From Tannerella sp. (GTDB lineage: Bacteria; Bacteroidota; Bacteroidia; Bacteroidales; Tannerellaceae): a DNA stretch of 5,796 nt. Shown in pieces: positions 1-5,796 of the stretch (positions within the stretch are counted from its first letter, which is position 1; every line of letters begins with the position of its first letter). Both the position numbers and the translations under genes were made by a program. Below the pieces are notes generated by a model. It did not search any database. It saw only the letters and a program-made list of their open reading frames with translations, and was not told where the DNA came from. The stretch spans positions 1 to 5,796 of the forward strand of contig JAISOP010000051.1 in the NCBI GenBank assembly GCA_031275525.1, read 5' to 3'.

Positions 1-52
1 AAAACATAAACGAAATAAACGATATTACGAACATTAAAATAGAAGGATTAGG

Positions 53-772
53 ATGAAAAAGAAGAGATTGTTTCAATGCAGCATTAGCGATTTGCCGGTC
101 ATCGGCGAATTTTTACTGGAGAGTTTGGGCCGCGACATTAACGATTTCAGCGCCTACTCGCCCCTGTTTACCACCTCCTACCGCGACGGCGTCCGGGCAA
201 AGATACTCGCCTGCCGGGGACTGACGCGTGCATGGACGCTGATCAAGGAACTCAAAACGGTGACGGGAAAACTCTATGCCGATATGAACGCCCTGCGTGT
301 ACGGCTCAACCCGGTGGAGGGCTACCTCAAGCTGGCCGCCGCATCGCTGGACGTGGCCGTGGCCGACGCCGGGCTGAAGGAAGTCCGGAAGAGCATCAGC
401 AATGGCAATGCCGAGACGCTGGTTCCGGCCGTCGCCGAGTTTCTCGCCACCCTGCGCCGCAACCTGTCTGCCCTGCAGGCTGTCGGCTTGCAGGCGAACC
501 AACTCGACGCCATCGAACAGCATACCCTTGCCATCGACGCGCTCAATGTGAGGCAGAACAAACTGGAAAGCGAACGCAACCGCGTCACCGAGCAGGACGT
601 CGATGCCTACAACGACCTCTGGCTCGCCCTGCAACCGATTCTCAAAACCGGCAAGGCGCTCTACCGCGGCACGGACAAAGCCAAACTCAAGGACTATACC
701 TTTGTCCAACTCGAAAAACGCCTGCATCCGTCCCCCAGGAAGCCGCAGCCCGACAACAAAACGCAAGAGTGA
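53..772 (+). CDS. Hypothetical helix-rich cytosolic protein, 239 aa
   Basis: I do not recognise this protein and assign no function. It has no signal peptide, no hydrophobic membrane-length segment and no obvious catalytic motif. Residues 50-225 are rich in Leu, Ala, Glu, Lys and Arg with helix-like spacing, and residues 150-185 (QLDAIEQHTLAI, then KLESERNRVTEQDVD) could form an amphipathic or short coiled-coil helix. The last 15 residues are a polar, proline-containing tail (HPSPRKPQPDNKTQE) that is probably disordered. The ATG at 53 is supported by a purine-rich AGAAGGA six bases upstream in an A/T-rich leader and by a Lys-rich N terminus. Third-position G/C preference matches the downstream genes, which supports real coding on this strand rather than in the long antisense frame. 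The gene stands alone: 334 bases separate it from the next gene. A structural or binding role is possible but would be a guess. Confidence 0.8.
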   Translation: MKKKRLFQCSISDLPVIGEFLLESLGRDINDFSAYSPLFTTSYRDGVRAKILACRGLTRAWTLIKELKTVTGKLYADMNALRVRLNPVEGYLKLAAASLDVAVADAGLKEVRKSISNGNAETLVPAVAEFLATLRRNLSALQAVGLQANQLDAIEQHTLAIDALNVRQNKLESERNRVTEQDVDAYNDLWLALQPILKTGKALYRGTDKAKLKDYTFVQLEKRLHPSPRKPQPDNKTQE

Positions 773-815
773 ATCCCGCCCGCGCATGACGCGAATTATT
801 TCCGGGAACCTCTGA

Positions 816-940
816 AAACCTCAAACGCTGCGCTACGCTCCGCAGAAAAAAAAGAACTGGTCCGCGAATGTCCGCGAATAAATTATTCGCGGACCACTTT
901 TTCTTTCTCTGTGGAGCAGAGCGTAGCGTGGGGAGGGTTT
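816..940. repeat. Long imperfect inverted repeat, possible MITE-like or REP-like element
   Basis: The left arm (816-869) and right arm (885-940) are imperfect inverted copies. From outside in, the left arm reads AAACC, CGCTACGCTC (831-840), CGCAGA, an A-rich run, and GGTCCGCGAAT (859-869). The reverse complement of the right arm reads AAACCC, CGCTACGCTC (919-928 on the plus strand), CACAGA, an A/G-rich run, and GGTCCGCGAAT (885-895 on the plus strand). The order of matching blocks is the same in both arms, with gaps of a few bases between them. A single-stranded copy could fold into one stem of about 50 bp with bulges. No target-site duplication is evident at the edges and there is no transposase, so a non-autonomous repeat or a structured intergenic element are both possible. 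The outer limits are approximate. Confidence 0.65.
859..902 (+). terminator. Palindrome plus T-rich tail, likely (bidirectional) terminator
   Basis: GGTCCGCGAAT (859-869) pairs perfectly with ATTCGCGGACC (885-895). An alternative inner stem, 870-881 with 883-894, is also perfect over 12 bp. The plus strand continues with AC and TTTTT (898-902), then CTTTCT. On the other side an A8 run (846-853) gives a T8 run on the minus strand, so the structure could act in both directions. It lies 86 bases past the stop of the hypothetical gene, which suits termination of that transcript, and it insulates the peptidase operon. It is also the centre of the longer inverted repeat, so termination may be a by-product of that element. 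Confidence 0.5.
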
Positions 941-1033
941 AAAGATTCCCTCAATTGAGAATGGAGAGTGAATGGGTGTGCCTCAATGTAAACCAAAAGG
1001 GACACGGAGAGATAAGGAAGGGGGGATGGCTTG

Positions 1034-1065
1034 GAATCCCTGAATCCTTGAATCCTTGAATCTTT
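1034..1065. repeat. Four tandem 8-bp repeats (GAATCCTT type)
   Basis: The units are GAATCCCT (1034-1041), GAATCCTT (1042-1049), GAATCCTT (1050-1057) and GAATCTTT (1058-1065). The two central units are identical and each outer one differs by a single base. The array ends two bases before the -7-like box of the peptidase operon, so it occupies the place where a -33 element would be. Confidence 0.85.
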
Positions 1066-1075
1066 GCTATCTTTG
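1048..1075 (+). promoter_or_regulatory. Putative Bacteroidota sigma-A promoter of the peptidase/ABC operon
   Basis: TATCTTTG at 1068-1075 matches the Bacteroidota -7 consensus TAnnTTTG exactly. A TTG at 1048-1050, contributed by the tandem repeat, is a candidate -33 element with 17 bases between them, slightly shorter than the usual spacing of about 19-21. Transcription would start near 1081-1083 and leave a leader of about 25 nt before the ATG at 1107. The -7 match and its distance from the gene are good. The -33 assignment is weak. Confidence 0.5.
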
Positions 1076-1106
1076 TTGCCGGTTATAATTTTTATGAAGT
1101 GATGAG

Positions 1107-2423
1107 ATGAAAAGAATTGCAAGCCTGTTTTTTTGCCTGAGGGTACTTTTTCTATTGCTGTTCAACTGTCCCGGTTTGCCGGCGCAGGAGGACTTTGATT
1201 CCCGGTTCGAGCGGAAAAGCCTGCGAATCGACTTTGCGCTGAGCGGCAACCAAAGCCGCCAGTATGCCGCGCTGGAACAGTTGCGCGAGGAACCTGTCTG
1301 GGCCGGGCCGCTGAAAAACAGCATCGATACCTTTGAATATGGAGGCTACTATGTTAAGGTATATGCTCCCGGTGGTCAATTGATCTATTCGCGCGGCTTT
1401 AATACCTTGTTTGAAGAGTGGCGCACGACCGATGAGGCCGTCCTGCAAACCCAGTCATGGACCAACAGCCTCTCCATTCCCTTTCCCCGGCAGCCGGTGA
1501 CGGTCGAGTTGCTGGCACGCGAACGGTCAACGAATCGCTTCGCTCCCCTGCTGGAGTGGGAGGTGGACCCTCAAAGCCCCGCTATCGACCGCAGCCCGTT
1601 GAGGTCGTGGAAGACGGTGGATATTCAGCGGAAAGGCGATCCGGCCGGGAAAGTAGATTTGGTTTTCTTGCCCGAGGGATATACGGAAGCCGAGATGGAG
1701 AAGTTCGACGCCGACGCGCACCGTTTTGCCGAGGCCCTGTTCCGGACGCCTCCTTATGACCGGCGGCAGGAGGACTTTAATGTCCGCGCCGTGCATCTTC
1801 CTTCCGAAGAATCCGGCGCCGACCTTGCCGGCGAGGGAGTTTACCGGCATACGGCGCTCAATGCCGGCTTCTACACGTTCGGCATCGACCGCTACCTGAC
1901 CACGCGCGACCTGAGGTCCGTCCGCGACGCCGTCTGGAACGTTCCCTGCGACGCAATTTTTATCCTCGTCAATTCCAGTCTCTACGGCGGCGGCGGGATG
2001 TATAACTTCTACGCCATCGGCACGGCGGATAACGAACGTACGATCCGCGTTTTCGTTCACGAACTGGGACACAGCTTTGCCGGCCTGGCCGACGAATATT
2101 TCCAGTCTTCCGTGGCATACAACGATTTCTACCACTTGGACGTGGAACCGTGGGAACCCAATATCACGACGCTGGTTGATTTCGACGGCAAGTGGAAAGA
2201 CCTGCTGCCGGCCGGCACGCCCGTGCCCACGCCCCCGGAGGCGCCTTATACGGAGCGGGTCGGCGTGTTCGAGGGTGGCGGCTACCTGGCCAAGGGCATC
2301 TACCGGCCGATGGATCACTGTACCATGCGCGACATGGCGGGCTTTTGTCCCGTATGCCAACGCGCCATCCTGAAAATGATCGATTTCCTGACGGATCAAC
2401 CGGGGACGGATGTACCAGATTGA
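1107..2423 (+). CDS. Secreted M64-family (IgA-peptidase-like) zinc metallopeptidase
   Basis: This is a zinc-dependent endopeptidase of MEROPS family M64, whose founding member cleaves human IgA; many Bacteroidales homologues have no known substrate. Residues 1-27 form a Sec signal peptide: KR, then a hydrophobic stretch of about 15 residues, with probable signal peptidase I cleavage after LPAQ. The Cys at 21 lacks a good lipobox, so a lipoprotein is less likely. Residues 28-155 are a beta-rich segment fitting the M64 N-terminal domain, and about 165-430 form the catalytic domain (VDLVFLPEGYTEAEM at 183-197 is typical). The motif HELGHSFAGLADEY at 318-331 supplies His318, His322 and probably Asp329 as zinc ligands, with Glu319 as catalytic base. 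The C-terminal signature CTMRD...FCPVC (Cys405, Cys414, Cys417) is intact. Its 438 residues suit the family, and no T9SS or outer-membrane sorting domain is seen, so a periplasmic or secreted product is inferred. It is first in a tight operon with an ABC exporter. IgA as substrate is unproven. Confidence 0.92.
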   Translation: MKRIASLFFCLRVLFLLLFNCPGLPAQEDFDSRFERKSLRIDFALSGNQSRQYAALEQLREEPVWAGPLKNSIDTFEYGGYYVKVYAPGGQLIYSRGFNTLFEEWRTTDEAVLQTQSWTNSLSIPFPRQPVTVELLARERSTNRFAPLLEWEVDPQSPAIDRSPLRSWKTVDIQRKGDPAGKVDLVFLPEGYTEAEMEKFDADAHRFAEALFRTPPYDRRQEDFNVRAVHLPSEESGADLAGEGVYRHTALNAGFYTFGIDRYLTTRDLRSVRDAVWNVPCDAIFILVNSSLYGGGGMYNFYAIGTADNERTIRVFVHELGHSFAGLADEYFQSSVAYNDFYHLDVEPWEPNITTLVDFDGKWKDLLPAGTPVPTPPEAPYTERVGVFEGGGYLAKGIYRPMDHCTMRDMAGFCPVCQRAILKMIDFLTDQPGTDVPD

Positions 2424-3150
2424 AGTAAAAGAGGTCTTCAAGTCGTTCGGGGAGGTACAGGCCGTACGCGGCATCTCGCTGGTCATCCGGCCGGGCGAGT
2501 TTGTGGCGCTGCTGGGGCCTAACGGCGCCGGCAAGACCACCCTGGTCGAGATGATGGAAGGCTTGCAGAAACCCGACCGCGGGGAAATCCTGATTCAGGG
2601 GAAAACCTGGCAAAAACAGGAAAGGGAACTGCGCAAAATCACCGGCCTGTCGCTACAGGAAACACGTTTCACCGAAAAGCTGACCGTCCGCGAGACCCTG
2701 CGTCTTTTCGCCGCATTCTTTGGGTTAGGCGACCAACGGGTGTGCGAAGTCATCGAACTGACCGGCCTGGGCGAAAAACAAAAGGCCATGACCGGCACGC
2801 TCTCGGGCGGCCAGCGTCAGCGAATGGCCCTGGCGGTGGCGCTGCTGAACACGCCGCAGATTCTTTTCCTCGACGAACCGACCACCGGCCTGGACCCTCA
2901 TTCGCGGCTCGACCTGTGGAAAATCCTCAAGACGCTGAAGGACGGAGGCCAAACGACGCTGATCCTGACCACGCATTATATGGAAGAAGCCGAATCGCTC
3001 TGCGACCATATTATCATTATAGATGAGGGGAAAATCCTGCGGGAAGGGCGTCTGGAAGAGTTGTTGGACGAGCGCTCCCGCAACCTGGAGGAGTTGTTCA
3101 TCCACCTGACGGGGAAGGCGCTGGACGATGAGACACGAATTAATCTGTAA
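2410..3150 (+). CDS. ABC transporter ATP-binding protein (ABC-2 exporter type)
   Basis: This is the cytoplasmic ATPase of an ABC exporter; it hydrolyses ATP to drive the permease encoded next to it. Every nucleotide-binding motif is present: Walker A GPNGAGKT (36-43), Q-loop Gln83, signature LSGGQ (131-135), Walker B ILFLDEP (151-157, Asp155 and Glu156), D-loop TGLD (159-162) and H-loop His189 in TTHYMEEAE. The LSGGQRQR signature and the THYMEEAE H-loop are typical of the CcmA/DrrA/NodI-like ATPases that work with ABC-2 permeases. At 246 residues it is a single domain with a short C-terminal extension (about 215-246). The ATG at 2410 lies inside the peptidase gene and overlaps its end by 14 bases in another frame, with GGGGACGG just upstream as a possible ribosome-binding site. 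Translational coupling to the peptidase is therefore likely. The substrate cannot be told from the ATPase. Confidence 0.95.
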   Translation: MYQIEVKEVFKSFGEVQAVRGISLVIRPGEFVALLGPNGAGKTTLVEMMEGLQKPDRGEILIQGKTWQKQERELRKITGLSLQETRFTEKLTVRETLRLFAAFFGLGDQRVCEVIELTGLGEKQKAMTGTLSGGQRQRMALAVALLNTPQILFLDEPTTGLDPHSRLDLWKILKTLKDGGQTTLILTTHYMEEAESLCDHIIIIDEGKILREGRLEELLDERSRNLEELFIHLTGKALDDETRINL

Positions 3151-3161
3151 ACGATGAAACA

Positions 3162-4268
3162 ATGGCTTCTATAAAAAATCATCCGTTGTATCAACTCACG
3201 TGGACGCAGTTTCTGGAAACCATCCGCGAACCGGAGGTACTTTTCTGGGGAATGCTGTTTCCGGTACTGATTTCCATCGGGCTGGGACTGGCTTTCACGC
3301 AGACGTCCGAGTCAAGGTATCAGGTGATGACCATAGGCGCGAATCCTCCGGAACTGGACACGCTGCTCAGGCGCTACGGCGAGCCGGGCGTGTATCACGG
3401 CCAGGAGGCCATCCTGTGGAAAGTGACGGATGAGACGCTCGGAAACACGACCTTTAACTTTGTCCGTAACGACTGGCCGGCGGCTATCATTGCGCTGAAA
3501 CGGGGCGAAGTCGATGTGATTGTCACCGGTTCGCCGGACGGGCTGCGCTACCATTTCGACCCCCACAACTCGCAGGCACAGCTGGTATATATGAAACTGT
3601 CCGCCCTGATACAGTCGCCCGTAGCGGCGTCCGCCGGGCCGGCGTCCGTCGAACCGATGACGCTGAAAGGCGTGCGCTACATCGACTTCCTGATCCCGGG
3701 ACTGATTACTTTCGGAATAATGAGTTCCATCATGTGGGGCATTAGTTACACCATCATCGAACGCCGGTCGCAAAAACTGCTGCGGCGGATGGTGGCCACG
3801 CCTATGAGGAAATCAAATTTCCTGATTGCGCTGATGTTTGTCCGCATCCTGATGAACCTTGTCGAAGCGCTGATCATCTTCCTTTTTGCCTGGCTGATTT
3901 TCGATATCCGGATTCAGGGGAATCTCGCCGCCCTGCTGACGCTGTTCCTGGCGGGCAACCTGGCCTTCACCGGCCTCGCCATCCTGGTATCGAGCCGTAC
4001 GTCGAAGACGGAAGTCGGCACGGGATGGATTAATGCCGTGCAGATGCCCATGATGCTGCTCTCGGGCATCTTTTTCAGTTACCACAACTTTCCCGAATGG
4101 AGTTTGGATTTCATCAGGCTGCTGCCCCTGACCGCCCTCACGGACGGCGTCCGGAGTATCTTCAACGAAGGCGCCGGATGGATGGAAATCCTTACGCCCT
4201 CCGCCGCCCTTTCGGCCTTCGGCCTGGCCTGCTTCATCGCCGGAATGCGCCGGTTCAAATGGTATTAA
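3162..4268 (+). CDS. ABC-2 type transporter permease
   Basis: This is the inner-membrane half of the exporter whose ATPase ends 11 bases upstream. It has the ABC-2 layout of six hydrophobic segments: about 26-46, 174-198, 219-247, 253-277, 289-306 and 345-362. Between the first and second lies an extracytoplasmic domain of about 125 residues (47-172), as in the larger ABC-2 subgroup (ABC2_membrane_3-like). Residues 200-218 (ERRSQKLLRRMVATPMRKS) are the basic cytoplasmic loop before the third segment that typically contacts the ATPase. The stretch LLSGIFFSYHNFPEW (299-313) followed by LLPLTALTDGVRSI (320-333) is the usual ABC-2 C-terminal signature. At 368 residues it looks complete. A homodimer with two ATPases would form the transporter. 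Efflux of a drug, lipid or peptide is possible; the sequence does not decide. The ribosome-binding site is weak, as is common in Bacteroidota. Confidence 0.93.
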   Translation: MASIKNHPLYQLTWTQFLETIREPEVLFWGMLFPVLISIGLGLAFTQTSESRYQVMTIGANPPELDTLLRRYGEPGVYHGQEAILWKVTDETLGNTTFNFVRNDWPAAIIALKRGEVDVIVTGSPDGLRYHFDPHNSQAQLVYMKLSALIQSPVAASAGPASVEPMTLKGVRYIDFLIPGLITFGIMSSIMWGISYTIIERRSQKLLRRMVATPMRKSNFLIALMFVRILMNLVEALIIFLFAWLIFDIRIQGNLAALLTLFLAGNLAFTGLAILVSSRTSKTEVGTGWINAVQMPMMLLSGIFFSYHNFPEWSLDFIRLLPLTALTDGVRSIFNEGAGWMEILTPSAALSAFGLACFIAGMRRFKWY

Positions 4269-4291
4269 CCGAAGGGGCGGGGCTGTCTCCA

Positions 4292-4349
4292 AAGCCTCTT
4301 GGGGGGATGTGCATGACCGGCTCCGCGGAGTTCGGTTCTCCCGAGGCTT
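4292..4349. other. Large hairpin in the convergent spacer
   Basis: AAGCCTC (4292-4298) pairs with GAGGCTT (4343-4349). After a two-base TT bulge the stem continues with GGGGGGA (4301-4307) against TTCTCCC (4336-4342), including G-T wobbles. The apex contains ACCG/CGGT (4316-4319 with 4333-4336, sharing one base with the lower stem) and the palindrome CTCCGCGGAG (4321-4330). The hairpin starts 23 bases after the permease stop, so it may protect or end that transcript. No T-run follows on either strand, so it does not qualify as a classical intrinsic terminator. Confidence 0.45.
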
Positions 4350-4394
4350 AAAAGACCTAAAAGCCTTAAAAGACCTAAAAGGCCTAAAAGACTT
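4350..4394. repeat. Five tandem 9-bp repeats (AAAAGACCT type)
   Basis: The units are AAAAGACCT, AAAAGCCTT, AAAAGACCT, AAAAGGCCT and AAAAGACTT. Every unit starts with AAAAG and ends in T; units one and three are identical. The array starts exactly where the large hairpin ends, and the last hairpin bases (GAGGCTT) look like a degenerate extra half unit. It is non-coding and lies between the convergent ends of the permease and glycosidase genes. Confidence 0.85.
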
Positions 4395-4415
4395 CTTCCG
4401 GTTCTCAACATGAAT

Positions 4416-4457
4416 AAAAAAGGGATGGGGTTAAACCCGCGCTCGTTCAAAAACGAG
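4416..4457 (-). terminator. Weak terminator region for the minus-strand glycosidase gene
   Basis: Read on the minus strand, a hairpin CTCGTT/AACGAG (plus positions 4442-4447 and 4452-4457, loop of four) overlaps the stop codon. It is followed by a small stem GGGT/ACCC (4428-4431 with 4435-4438) and then a T6 run (A6 at 4416-4421 on the plus strand) soon after. The stems are short, so this is a tentative intrinsic terminator. Confidence 0.35.
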
Positions 4458-5796
4458 GCTTGTGATCCCATGCCAGCCGTCGGCTTTCGCCTTCGCGGAG
4501 CGTGAAGTTTTTCAGTTTCTTTTCCCGTCCGTCCGACAGGCGGAAGGAGGCCAGGGATAACGAACCCTTCAATACCTTCAACTCCGCCGCGCCGGCTTCG
4601 ACCCGGCATGTACCCCAGGCATACCCGTTGCTCCAGAAGTAGAGGCCGGGACGGGCGGTGAAGGTCATTGCCCGGTCAACGCCGGAATAACGGAAGCCGG
4701 TCAGGGCGACGAGCGTGGCCCAACTCGCCATCGACCGGGCATAGTGGTGGCCGCATTCGGGTTCGCTGAAGGGATTGCGCCGGGCGCCGTCGTGTCGGTC
4801 GCGGATGGCGCGGACACAGCGGAGGGCGTCGGCCTCCATGCCTTCGTAGATCATGCCGGCGGCGGCGCAGTATTCAAACCCGGTCATCACTTCGGCAAAG
4901 TAGGGGAACGGCACCTCCAGCCGGCCTTTGGGCCAGGAGGCCATCAGGAGCCCCGATTCGCTGCCCAGCACGTAGGAACGCATGTTGTTGAAATGACGGC
5001 TGAAATCTTCCGTAAAGTTATATTTCATGATGCTGGCCAGGGTGGTACGGATGTGCTCCTTTTTCCCGAGATACCCCAGTCCGCAGAGGTGCGCCATGTA
5101 CTGCCCGGCCAACTGATCGACCAGGCATCCGGGGCCGAGCTGGAAGCGGGGAATCCGGACGTCGGGGTTCCGCATGTCCAAAAATTCGAACGTCTCCGGG
5201 TCGGTGATCCGGTGTTCGTAGTACTCGCCGTTGAAAAGGTTTTCATCCATCCACCGGCTGCCCTGTTCGAAAATCGAGCGGCATTGGTCGGCAAACGCCC
5301 GGTCTTTCATGGCCAGCGCCATCTGCTCGGCGGCCCGCAGGGCGCCCATGTACCAGAAACCCATCTGGGGGTTGGGGCCGAAATAGTTTACGTCCATCGT
5401 ATTGTGCTGCGAACCCTCCATGACGCCGTCCCGGTCGGCATCCCAGCCCCTTTCCGTCCAGGCAAAGGAAAGGGCCTTCTTCACCCGCGGCCAGTGGTGC
5501 TCCAGGAAGGCGTTGTCGCCCGAGAGCTGCCACTCGCGGAAGGCCTTCATGATACACCCCATCTGCCCGTCGGCGGCGGCGGCAGTCCCGTCGGCCGCGC
5601 GGGAGAGGGGCAGCGCGGCGCGGAAGTTCATCAGTCCGTTATCGTCGCGGGTGGCATAGTTCAGTTCCACGTCGCGCATGGTTTTCGCCAGGCTGCCGAA
5701 CAGGAAGGGCGTGGCCGCCTCATAGTTCCACACGTGGGTACAGGAACCCGGACAGGAGCCGAACCTGTCCATCGTGCCTTCCCATCCCATCAGGTG
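4447..5796 (-). CDS. GH116/DUF608-family glycoside hydrolase, C-terminal catalytic part (partial)
   Basis: This family of retaining glycosidases includes bile-acid beta-glucosidase GBA2 and bacterial beta-glucosidases and xylosidases. Only the (alpha/alpha)6 catalytic portion is in the window. The reading frame stays open through the right edge (His-Leu precede the first Met at 5790), so that Met is not the real start; a further N-terminal beta-sandwich domain is expected outside. Numbering from that Met: GWEG holds the likely nucleophile Glu4 (5779-5781), in the place of the GBA2 LEG motif. DADRDGVMEGSQHNTMD (117-133) matches the family's DxDxDGxxE...TYD block, with Asp133 (5392-5394) the likely acid/base. 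GPGCLVDQLAGQ (219-230), SWPKG...PFPYFAEVMTGFEY (285-307) and NPFSEPECGHHYARSMASW (339-357) are further family blocks; Glu343 and Arg352 probably bind the sugar. Residues after about 375 look beta-rich. It converges on the ABC operon and is probably regulated separately. The exact sugar specificity is unknown. Confidence 0.88.
   Translation of the reverse strand, partial: HLMGWEGTMDRFGSCPGSCTHVWNYEAATPFLFGSLAKTMRDVELNYATRDDNGLMNFRAALPLSRAADGTAAAADGQMGCIMKAFREWQLSGDNAFLEHHWPRVKKALSFAWTERGWDADRDGVMEGSQHNTMDVNYFGPNPQMGFWYMGALRAAEQMALAMKDRAFADQCRSIFEQGSRWMDENLFNGEYYEHRITDPETFEFLDMRNPDVRIPRFQLGPGCLVDQLAGQYMAHLCGLGYLGKKEHIRTTLASIMKYNFTEDFSRHFNNMRSYVLGSESGLLMASWPKGRLEVPFPYFAEVMTGFEYCAAAGMIYEGMEADALRCVRAIRDRHDGARRNPFSEPECGHHYARSMASWATLVALTGFRYSGVDRAMTFTARPGLYFWSNGYAWGTCRVEAGAAELKVLKGSLSLASFRLSDGREKKLKNFTLREGESRRLAWDHKPRF

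Larger units (their letters stand above)
773..1106. other. Gene-free spacer between the hypothetical gene and the peptidase operon
   Basis: This 334-base stretch has no credible coding sequence. From left to right it holds about 40 bases of unremarkable sequence, a long imperfect inverted repeat (about 816-940) with a terminator-like centre, roughly 90 bases with no feature I can name apart from the 10-bp palindrome CTCAATTGAG at 950-959, four 8-bp tandem repeats (1034-1065), and a promoter-like box followed by a short leader to the ATG at 1107. A 79-residue open frame on the minus strand crosses the area, but part of it is only a translation of the tandem repeat. Confidence 0.8.

Noticed and set aside
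113..787. 224-residue open frame on the minus strand opposite the hypothetical gene
   Set aside because: The plus-strand frame has a better ribosome-binding region, a natural Lys-rich start and codon use like the neighbours. The minus frame is rich in Gly, Arg and Val in the manner of a shadow translation.
950..959. Palindrome CTCAATTGAG as an operator site
   Set aside because: A single 10-bp palindrome over 100 bases upstream of the likely promoter box is easily due to chance, and no regulator gene is nearby.
1034..1065. CRISPR array
   Set aside because: The units are 8 bp and contiguous with no spacers, and no cas genes are present. The same reasoning applies to the 9-bp array at 4350-4394.
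883..1122. 79-residue minus-strand frame across the spacer
   Set aside because: Its KDSKDSRIQGFRDSK segment is just the 8-bp tandem repeat translated, and its other end runs into the inverted repeat. It has no coding support.
1527..2540. 337-residue open frame on the minus strand opposite the peptidase gene
   Set aside because: It is antisense to a gene with a full M64 motif set and runs into the ATPase gene. Its translation has no recognisable domain. Long antisense frames are expected in G+C-rich genes.
5788..5790. ATG at 5790 as the true start of the glycosidase gene
   Set aside because: The probable nucleophile would then be residue 4 and the family's N-terminal domain would be missing. 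The frame remains open to the window edge, so the gene is cut by the window.

Overview
The window looks like chromosomal DNA of a Bacteroidota bacterium, most likely order Bacteroidales. The evidence is a secreted M64 (IgA-peptidase-like) metallopeptidase and a GH116-type glycoside hydrolase, both common there; a match to the Bacteroidota -7 promoter box (TAnnTTTG) ahead of the peptidase gene; weak or A-rich ribosome-binding regions; and short tandem repeats in the intergenic spacers. Coding regions are G+C-rich and their third positions are mostly G or C, so this is not a low-GC Bacteroides. The genus cannot be fixed from the sequence alone.

Layout. (1) Positions 53-772, plus strand: an unrecognised 239-residue, probably cytosolic, helix-rich protein. 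(2) Positions 773-1106: a 334-base gene-free spacer. It holds a long imperfect inverted repeat (about 816-940) with a terminator-like palindrome at its centre, then a run of four 8-bp repeats that leads directly into a -7-like promoter box. (3) Positions 1107-4268, plus strand: a compact three-gene operon. It encodes an exported M64-family zinc metallopeptidase, an ABC ATPase whose start overlaps the peptidase stop by 14 bases, and, 11 bases further on, an ABC-2 type permease. (4) Positions 4269-4446: a convergent spacer with a large hairpin, five 9-bp repeats and a weak terminator for the minus-strand gene. (5) Positions 4447-5796, minus strand: the catalytic C-terminal part of a GH116/DUF608-family glycoside hydrolase whose N-terminal part lies beyond the right edge.

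How the genes fit together. The ATPase and permease together make one complete ABC-2 exporter, with one ATPase and one permease that would each dimerise. Tight coupling to the peptidase gene implies co-expression, but the transported substrate and the peptidase target are not evident. The GH116 gene converges on the operon and is probably an independent carbohydrate-degradation unit. I see no convincing new defence or mobile system. The least explained items are the inverted-repeat element, the repeat array that merges into the promoter, and the peptidase-exporter coupling.
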